Part shown: positions 1-5,652 of the stretch, piece by piece
How positions within the stretch are numbered: the first letter of the stretch is position 1
Layout of the letters: every line of letters begins with the position of its first letter
Assembly (NCBI GenBank): GCA_903915315.1
Contig: CAIWSO010000060.1
Span: 1 to 5,652, forward strand
From: an uncultured Spartobacteria bacterium
GTDB taxonomy: Bacteria; Verrucomicrobiota; Verrucomicrobiia; Chthoniobacterales; Terrimicrobiaceae
Length of the DNA stretch: 5,652 nt
Direction of reading: 5' to 3'
The notes under the pieces: model-generated
Told to the model about the DNA's origin: nothing
Seen by the model: the letters and a program-made list of their open reading frames with translations, nothing else
The model's database searches: none
Program-made: the position numbers and the translations under genes

Positions 1-259
1 GATCTCCGGACCAGTGAATGCCGTGTGCCCAGAACCTGTTCGGAACACCGATTTCACACGGGCACTTGCTCGGGCTGTTCATAGGCCAGCCATTTTACCC
101 GCTCCGGCATTCGCTCTTCGCCTCTCACTCGGCGAGCTTTCGCGGGTCATGTTGGACAGCGTTCGCGTCATTCCCCAGGTCGCCTTGTCGAATGGCTATT
201 CCTTCCGCTATCCCAATGTGGAAGCGGAACTCGAGGCCAGTGTGAATCCGAAGGCGTAA
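1..259 (+). CDS. TIGR01777/YfcH-like SDR epimerase, C-terminal fragment
   Basis: This is the 3' end of a gene that begins left of the window; the open frame runs from base 2 to a TAA at 257-259. The GTG at 14 is an internal valine (context SGPVNAVCPEPVRN), not a start. The visible 85 or so residues match from memory the C-terminal domain (DUF1731) of the TIGR01777 family of extended short-chain dehydrogenase/reductase-like proteins (E. coli YfcH, human SDR39U1). The signs are a GPVNAV.P.PV.N..F motif, then ALARAVHRP, then PAPAFALRLSLGE, an S.RV.P segment and the closing GYSFRYPNVEAEL. Family members bind NADP(H) through an N-terminal Rossmann fold that is outside the window, and their physiological substrate is not known. 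fcl follows after 31 bp on the same strand, so the two may share a transcript. The family call is fairly sure; the function is not. Confidence 0.85.
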   Translation, partial: ISGPVNAVCPEPVRNTDFTRALARAVHRPAILPAPAFALRLSLGELSRVMLDSVRVIPQVALSNGYSFRYPNVEAELEASVNPKA

Positions 260-290
260 ATCCATTTCTTCCCATGCCGAAGCCCGCTCT

Positions 291-1235
291 ATGAAATCCG
301 CCGCAATGAACAAAGAGTCGAAAATCTTCGTTGCCGGTCATCGCGGCATGGTTGGGAGCTCGATCGTTCGACGACTTCAGGCGGAAGGCTTCACCCAAAT
401 CCTCACTCGCAACCGCTCCGACCTCGACCTTCTCGATCGCACCTCCGTGCGCCGTTTTTTTGAAATCGAACGTCCGGAGTTTGTTTTTGATGCAGCCGCA
501 CGGGTCGGCGGCATCATCGCAAACTCCGAAAAGCCTGTGGAATTTCTCATCGAGAACCTCACGATCCAGAACAACGTCATTCAAGCCGCAGCGGACTTCG
601 GTGCGGCCAAGCTCCTCTTTCTCGGCAGTTCCTGCATTTATCCGAAACTAGCACCGCAACCGATCAGCGAGGATTCCCTCCTCACCGGTCCGCTGGAACC
701 CACTAACGATGCCTATGCGCTGGCAAAAATCGCCGGCATCAAACTTTGCCAAGCCTACGCGAAGCAGTATGGCAAAAACTTCATCTCCGCCATGCCGACG
801 AACCTCTATGGCCCGAATGACAACTTCGATCTTCGCACCTCGCACGTCCTCCCTGCCCTCATCCGCAAGGTTCACGAAGCTAAAGCCAGCGGCGCTCGCT
901 CTGTTTCCGTCTGGGGTACTGGCACGCCTCGCCGGGAATTCCTGCATGTGGATGACCTCGCTGACGCCTGTCTTTTTCTCCTCAAAAATTATGACTCCCC
1001 CGAGATTGTGAATATCGGTTGCGGCGAAGACGTTTCGATCCGCGAACTCGCGGAGACGGTCCGCGAGACATTGGGCTTCGATGGCGATCTCGTATTCGAC
1101 ACATCGAAGCCGGACGGCACCCCGCGCAAACTTCTCAACATCGAAAAAATCCGCTCCCTCGGTTGGACCCCCCGCATCCCGCTTCGAGAAGGCATCCTCG
1201 ACGCCTACGCTTGGTTTTTGCAGTCGGCCCGCTAG
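291..1235 (+). CDS. fcl: GDP-L-fucose synthase
   Basis: A 314-residue cytoplasmic NADPH-dependent bifunctional epimerase/reductase that converts GDP-4-keto-6-deoxy-D-mannose to GDP-L-fucose, the donor for fucosylated surface polysaccharides. The N-terminal Rossmann motif AGHRGMVG is at residues 15-22. The catalytic set is complete and offset by exactly six from E. coli numbering: S113 and C115 in LGSSCIYPK, Y142 and K146 in AYALAK, and H185 in SHVLPAL. Substrate-site W208 and R215 lie in VWGTGTPRREFLHVDD, and the C-terminus has the usual GW.P.I.L.EGI...Y.WF ending. Length is normal (E. coli has 321). ATG 291 is used, but an in-frame ATG at 306 would trim five residues and is equally possible; neither has a clear ribosome-binding site. 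The usual partner gmd, which makes the substrate, is not in this window. The downstream neighbour is convergent, so fcl ends its transcription unit. Confidence 0.96.
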   Translation: MKSAAMNKESKIFVAGHRGMVGSSIVRRLQAEGFTQILTRNRSDLDLLDRTSVRRFFEIERPEFVFDAAARVGGIIANSEKPVEFLIENLTIQNNVIQAAADFGAAKLLFLGSSCIYPKLAPQPISEDSLLTGPLEPTNDAYALAKIAGIKLCQAYAKQYGKNFISAMPTNLYGPNDNFDLRTSHVLPALIRKVHEAKASGARSVSVWGTGTPRREFLHVDDLADACLFLLKNYDSPEIVNIGCGEDVSIRELAETVRETLGFDGDLVFDTSKPDGTPRKLLNIEKIRSLGWTPRIPLREGILDAYAWFLQSAR

Positions 1236-1330
1236 CGAGCGATTATCGCGAATCCCAATGCAGCTTGTCTCGCAAGCCGAGTGCGACACCGAATGAAAGC
1301 GCACCCAGCCCCCTGTTGTCTAAAAATCCC

Positions 1331-1366
1331 TACTCCCGTTAATCCTGCTACTCCTGCTAATCCTGT
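1331..1366. repeat. 9-bp tandem repeat, four copies
   Basis: Four adjacent 9-bp units read TACTCCCGT, TAATCCTGC, TACTCCTGC and TAATCCTGT (consensus TAMTCCTGY). They sit between the convergent ends of fcl and the cupin gene. On the other strand they read as repeated CAGGATTA/CAGGAGTA followed by GGGATTTTTAG. I recall CAGGATTAA-type 9-bp strings as dispersed intergenic repeats in several Verrucomicrobiota, Planctomycetota and other genomes. That is memory, not a search. The repeat itself is seen directly; its origin is inference. No hairpin with a T-run is visible in this gap, so it is not an obvious terminator. Confidence 0.75.
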
Positions 1367-1378
1367 CTCAAATTTGCT

Positions 1379-2605
1379 TCAGGGTTTAATCAACGCCCTC
1401 CAACTCGAGCGCTCGAAGGCGCTTCGTAAAATCCCCAAGTCTTCCGAGGAGATATTCGCCGGTGGTTTTTTGCGATTCAGAAAATAACGCAGCGCCTCCA
1501 AAAAGATTCCCGGTTGCTCATCCTGCTCGATTCCGAGTTCGTCGGGAAACTCGGCATCGATCATCCATGTGCCGGATTCAGTGACCTGCATGAGTTCCTC
1601 GCCCCATTGGAGCAGGGTATCAACGGGCGAACCTCCATAACGCAGGCCCACCATTTCCAAAAGCGATTTCCCGTCTTCGACATTCAGCAACAGAGCGAGA
1701 AAAAACCGGTGGTCGGGATCGCCGATCATCCCGCGCATGGCCGCGATCCCGTCTCGGCGAATGATCTCCTCCAATGTCGGGGGCACGGCCTCGGCCAACG
1801 GACCATGCTTTTGTGCAAAAACTTCCCATACCTCGACCCAAACGCCGAGATTCCTCAAATGCCCAATGCCATTCTGAAGAATAAAAAATCCCCGCTCAAA
1901 ATCCAACTCGCGGATCATTTCGATAACCAGGTCCGTATACTCGGGATCACCCGTCTGCTCAAGTAGGTCGAGGAGTTGCTTGCGCCGTAAGGTCAGAGCA
2001 TCATTTTGAACGGGGTCGACCGCTAGATGCGGCGGCAAATAGGTGAACTGCGGCCCGCAAGACGGATCCGAGTGAGTGCGAATCACGACCGATACCGAAG
2101 GCGAATCCAAATGAAATAACGAGTGGATGCATTCCGAACCCGAAACAATCGGCATTGTCGCGCCAGTCTCCAGCAGATGCGATTCCTTCAACTTCAGAGT
2201 TCCAACGCGAAAGTGCGAGGTGATCGACTCCGCGTCCTCGAACTCGAATAGCGAATGCAAACTCGAACCCTCCATCACATGAAAAGCCCCGGTGAATCCG
2301 TGCTGGTGAATGTCCGTCGTCCCCTCCATCCAAAACAAAACTTGGATGTAAAAGCGCGGTGTGTCGTAAACGATCAATTCCGGCTGACCGAACCCCGACG
2401 TGGACTGCACCGGCTGCGCATCGTCCAAGAGAAACTCACGCACCAGTTCCGGCAAGTTGATGTTGTCTGCAGGAGGTCGTTCGACGAGGGCGGCCGTTGC
2501 GATCTCGGCAAAAGCCCTAGGAGAAAAGTCCACCTTCTTCCATCGGTCATAGACCATCCCGCCCAGTTCAGAAAAATAGGAATCCATCTCCGAAGATTGG
2601 CCCAT
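1379..2605 (-). CDS. Uncharacterised cupin-fold protein, probable three-His metal site
   Basis: A 408-residue protein without signal peptide or membrane segment, so presumably cytoplasmic. Residues about 75-180 look like a cupin double-stranded beta-helix. FYIQVLFW leads into DIHQHGFTGAFHVMEGSS (H100, H102, G113), and a second motif IVSGSECIHSLFHLDSPSVSVVIRTH gives H161. The usual cupin glutamate after H-x-H is absent (A107 and neighbours). H100/H102/H161 therefore resemble the three-histidine iron site of cysteine-dioxygenase-type thiol dioxygenases, although no substrate can be assigned. Residues about 195-395 are mostly helical, rich in charged and leucine residues (LTLRRKQLLDLLEQTGDPEYTDLVIEMI), and have no fold I can name. 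I recall similar full-length proteins annotated as hypothetical in Planctomycetota and other phyla. The start is ATG 2605; the M7 codon (2585-2587) is an alternative. The gene is divergent from the exported-protein gene and convergent with fcl. The coding call is sure, the cupin fold likely, the enzyme role unproven. Confidence 0.9.
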   Translation of the reverse strand: MGQSSEMDSYFSELGGMVYDRWKKVDFSPRAFAEIATAALVERPPADNINLPELVREFLLDDAQPVQSTSGFGQPELIVYDTPRFYIQVLFWMEGTTDIHQHGFTGAFHVMEGSSLHSLFEFEDAESITSHFRVGTLKLKESHLLETGATMPIVSGSECIHSLFHLDSPSVSVVIRTHSDPSCGPQFTYLPPHLAVDPVQNDALTLRRKQLLDLLEQTGDPEYTDLVIEMIRELDFERGFFILQNGIGHLRNLGVWVEVWEVFAQKHGPLAEAVPPTLEEIIRRDGIAAMRGMIGDPDHRFFLALLLNVEDGKSLLEMVGLRYGGSPVDTLLQWGEELMQVTESGTWMIDAEFPDELGIEQDEQPGIFLEALRYFLNRKKPPANISSEDLGILRSAFERSSWRALIKP

Positions 2606-2646
2606 ACGCGTTGAAGGACAAGAACGATTCCCTCTGGATTGCGCGG

Positions 2647-2675
2647 GTTTTACTTTCGTGTTATTCCGTTACCAA
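2647..2675 (-). promoter_or_regulatory. Putative sigma70-type promoter for the cupin gene
   Basis: On the - strand a -35-like TTGGTA (2675-2670) and a -10-like TAAAAC (2652-2647) are separated by exactly 17 bp. Each hexamer matches consensus at four of six positions. Transcription would start near 2640, giving a leader of about 35 nt before the ATG at 2605. The site lies in the 97-bp divergent gap where a promoter is expected. The call rests only on sequence match and position. I found no equally good + strand promoter here for the exported-protein gene. Confidence 0.3.
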
Positions 2676-2702
2676 TCGAACGTTTCCTCCCCCTCAACCC
2701 AT

Positions 2703-3278
2703 ATGCCCACCTCACGACACAGACACGCCCTTATCCTTCTGCTTGTGCTTATCGTCCTTCACCCACATTCAGTCATCCGCGCGGAACCCGAACCAACCCC
2801 CAAACCCCACCGTGCCACGGCGACCGTCACCCCGCAGATCCACTATGATGAAGAAGAAGAGGAATCCTCCTCCGCCAAAACCATCCTGGGTTACCCCAAA
2901 AAGACACTCGAGGGTCCGCCCGCCAAGATTCATAGCTCCAAGATATTTATCGGACAGGAAATTTCCTATCCGAGCGGATACTCGCCCGCACGGGTTCAGA
3001 CCGACGCTACTGGCCGCTCTGTAGTCGTCCCCGCTTCACCGAATTCCTTTCAAACCCGCCAACTCGGTGCAACCATCGAAACCGGAACCATCTCGAAATT
3101 TGAAAATACAGAGCTAAAAGGCTTCATCAACTACGGAGCCCCCATTCAAACCGTGGTCCCCGTTCAAAACGAGAAAGGCGAATTCATCGGCAACCGGGTT
3201 ATCAATACCCCAAACCCGATCATCCAACCCGTCTTCGAAACAATTAAAGAAACACACCAAGGCCCAACGCCTAAATGA
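2703..3278 (+). CDS. Exported hypothetical protein, proline-rich with acidic run
   Basis: I do not recognise this family. The frame is open from a GTG at 2658, but ATG 2703 is preferred because it places a standard signal peptide at the N-terminus. That peptide has a basic start (MPTSRHRH), hydrophobic core ALILLLVLIVL (residues 9-19), and likely signal peptidase I cleavage after A27 (VIRA-EPEP). The mature part of about 164 residues begins with a proline/threonine-rich stretch (EPEPTPKPHR) and a DEEEEE run at 49-54. It continues with a beta-prone segment rich in Ile, Val, Thr and Gly and ends in PTPK. It has no cysteine, no lipobox and no second membrane segment, so a periplasmic or secreted location is inferred. 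No catalytic motif is visible. It is divergent from the cupin gene and convergent with recQ. The upstream sequence is pyrimidine-rich with no Shine-Dalgarno. The coding call is supported by the signal peptide and by the frame staying open to 3278. Confidence 0.72.
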   Translation: MPTSRHRHALILLLVLIVLHPHSVIRAEPEPTPKPHRATATVTPQIHYDEEEEESSSAKTILGYPKKTLEGPPAKIHSSKIFIGQEISYPSGYSPARVQTDATGRSVVVPASPNSFQTRQLGATIETGTISKFENTELKGFINYGAPIQTVVPVQNEKGEFIGNRVINTPNPIIQPVFETIKETHQGPTPK

Positions 3279-3431
3279 GCCTAAAAACGCGCTCTCTTTG
3301 ACCTTTGAATCATGCCCTATTTGAAAAACTAAAATAATTATTATATGCGCATTTAAAGATTTTTATTTGAGGCACTCCAACTTGATTTTAAGATTCCTCG
3401 GCCTTCGCTACATGCTTCCCCCTTGCCCTTG

Positions 3432-3489
3432 AAAAAAGTACCACCGCAGCCCCTTCTTCCCCAAGATTTGACTGCGGTGGATTTTTTTT
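3432..3489 (+). terminator. Rho-independent terminator, possibly bidirectional
   Basis: A perfect 9-bp GC-rich stem, CCACCGCAG (3441-3449) with CTGCGGTGG (3472-3480), is followed by A and eight T residues (3482-3489). The 22-nt loop is long but can itself fold: TCTT (3455-3458) pairs with AAGA (3463-3466) around CCCC. A six-A run at 3432-3437 gives a T-run on the - strand three bases after the stem, so the element could also end recQ transcripts, less well. It lies 163 nt past the stop of the exported-protein gene and about 200 nt past the recQ stop. Confidence 0.68.
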
Positions 3490-3512
3490 CACCCATTCCC
3501 CAATAGGTGAAA
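3487..3512. repeat. Inverted repeat TTTCACC/GGTGAAA
   Basis: Seven-bp perfect arms, TTTCACC (3487-3493) and GGTGAAA (3506-3512), flank a 12-bp spacer. The left arm begins inside the T-run of the terminator. Its right side ATAGGTGAAATC recurs with one change at 3647-3658 (ATAGGTGAGATC). It could be an operator half-site pair or a small RNA hairpin; neither is shown. Confidence 0.5.
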
Positions 3513-3548
3513 TCCGAAAATTCTCATCCGATCCATTTCTTTGAACGA

Positions 3549-3588
3549 ATGTCTAGAAATGTGTATCAGACGCATTTGTTATGTCTAG
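3549..3588. repeat. Hairpin bracketed by direct repeats ATGTCTAG
   Basis: Identical 8-bp copies of ATGTCTAG at 3549-3556 and 3581-3588 are 32 bp apart, about three helical turns. They bracket an inverted repeat, AAATGTG (3557-3563) with CGCATTT (3571-3577). The arms pair at six of seven positions plus a G-U in RNA, around a 7-nt loop. The pattern is seen directly. It might be a pair of operator sites or the footprint of a small insertion with a duplicated target. Confidence 0.5.
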
Positions 3589-3638
3589 CGAAAGTTTGAC
3601 AAAACACCAAAATAAACCCCCAGCGCGATAGGCTTGAA

Positions 3639-3656
3639 TTTCACTCATAGGTGAGA
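3639..3656. repeat. Short inverted repeat TTTCAC/GTGAGA
   Basis: TTTCAC (3639-3644) and GTGAGA (3651-3656) pair with one G-U around a 6-nt loop, about 20 bp beyond the recQ stop codon. The right half matches the right half of the 3487-3512 repeat at 11 of 12 bases. No T-run follows on either strand, so it is not an intrinsic terminator. Confidence 0.4.
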
Positions 3657-3678
3657 TCGCTTGCGGGCAGTAACCCTA

Positions 3679-5619
<1,941 letters not shown>

Positions 5620-5652
5620 TCGAAAGCGAGTGGACTTTATTGAAATCAGGAA

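Larger units (their letters stand above)
3279..3678. other. Convergent intergenic block, AT-richer, with terminator and small repeats
   Basis: These 400 bp lie between the convergent ends of the exported-protein gene and recQ. I see no credible gene; the longest tidy + frame around 3549-3599 gives only 16 residues. The left part (about 3320-3395) is AT-rich and holds an ATGCGCAT palindrome at 3345-3352. The middle holds a strong hairpin with a T-run. The right part holds two GGTGA-type inverted repeats and a hairpin bracketed by ATGTCTAG copies; all are listed separately. The block is longer than two convergent genes need, so a small RNA is possible but not shown. Confidence 0.7.

Noticed and set aside
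168..584. 138-codon - strand open frame over the end of the epimerase and start of fcl
   Set aside because: It overlaps two recognisable coding regions in antisense and its translation has no recognisable motif.
1263..1277. GCTTG/CAAGC hairpin after fcl as a terminator
   Set aside because: The stem is only five base pairs and no T-run follows on either strand.
648..1304. 218-codon open frame on the - strand across fcl
   Set aside because: It lies antisense to a gene with a complete catalytic set and shows no domain of its own; codon bias of the real gene explains the open frame.
1514..1966. 150-codon + strand frame opposite the cupin gene
   Set aside because: Antisense shadow of a gene with recognisable cupin motifs; no domain or signal.
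2611..3024. 137-codon + strand frame overlapping the exported protein
   Set aside because: Its translation is low-complexity proline/arginine-rich; the overlapping frame has a proper signal peptide and runs on to 3278.
3549..3599. 16-codon + strand reading frame starting ATG TCT AGA
   Set aside because: Too short, no ribosome-binding site, and it coincides with the repeat-hairpin unit.
3596..3601. Perfect TTGACA as a -35 box
   Set aside because: No TATAAT-like hexamer lies 16-18 bp downstream; the sequence there is CCCAGCG-like.

Overview
The window carries five protein-coding genes (one cut by the left edge) on both strands, and one AT-richer intergenic block of about 400 bp. I see no rRNA, tRNA, CRISPR array, transposase or phage gene. 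Base composition is moderately GC-rich in the genes, and none of the chosen starts has a clear Shine-Dalgarno sequence. The organism is a Gram-negative-type bacterium. The combination of genes, the look of the cupin protein and the 9-bp intergenic repeat make me lean towards Verrucomicrobiota or a relative, but this is an impression and not a proof.

Layout from left to right: (1) positions 1-259, + strand, the C-terminal end of a TIGR01777/YfcH-type SDR epimerase. (2) 291-1235, + strand, GDP-L-fucose synthase (fcl/wcaG) with a complete active site, 31 bp downstream and possibly co-transcribed. (3) 1236-1378, a convergent gap holding four copies of a 9-bp tandem repeat. (4) 1379-2605, - strand, a 408-residue uncharacterised cupin-fold protein with a likely three-histidine metal site and a long helical C-terminal half. 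(5) 2606-2702, a divergent promoter region. (6) 2703-3278, + strand, a small exported protein of unknown function. (7) 3279-3678, a convergent non-coding block with a strong intrinsic terminator and several small inverted and direct repeats. (8) 3679-5619, - strand, a RecQ-family helicase whose zinc cluster lies about 200 residues further from the helicase core than in E. coli RecQ, and which lacks an HRDC domain.

The genes do not form one pathway. fcl makes GDP-L-fucose for surface polysaccharide, recQ acts in DNA repair and recombination, and the cupin and exported proteins have no assigned role. This looks like ordinary chromosomal sequence with two poorly described proteins and a structured intergenic region. 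I did not find a convincing new multi-gene system. The best candidates for a second look are the cupin protein, the RecQ domain order, and the repeats and terminator in 3279-3678.
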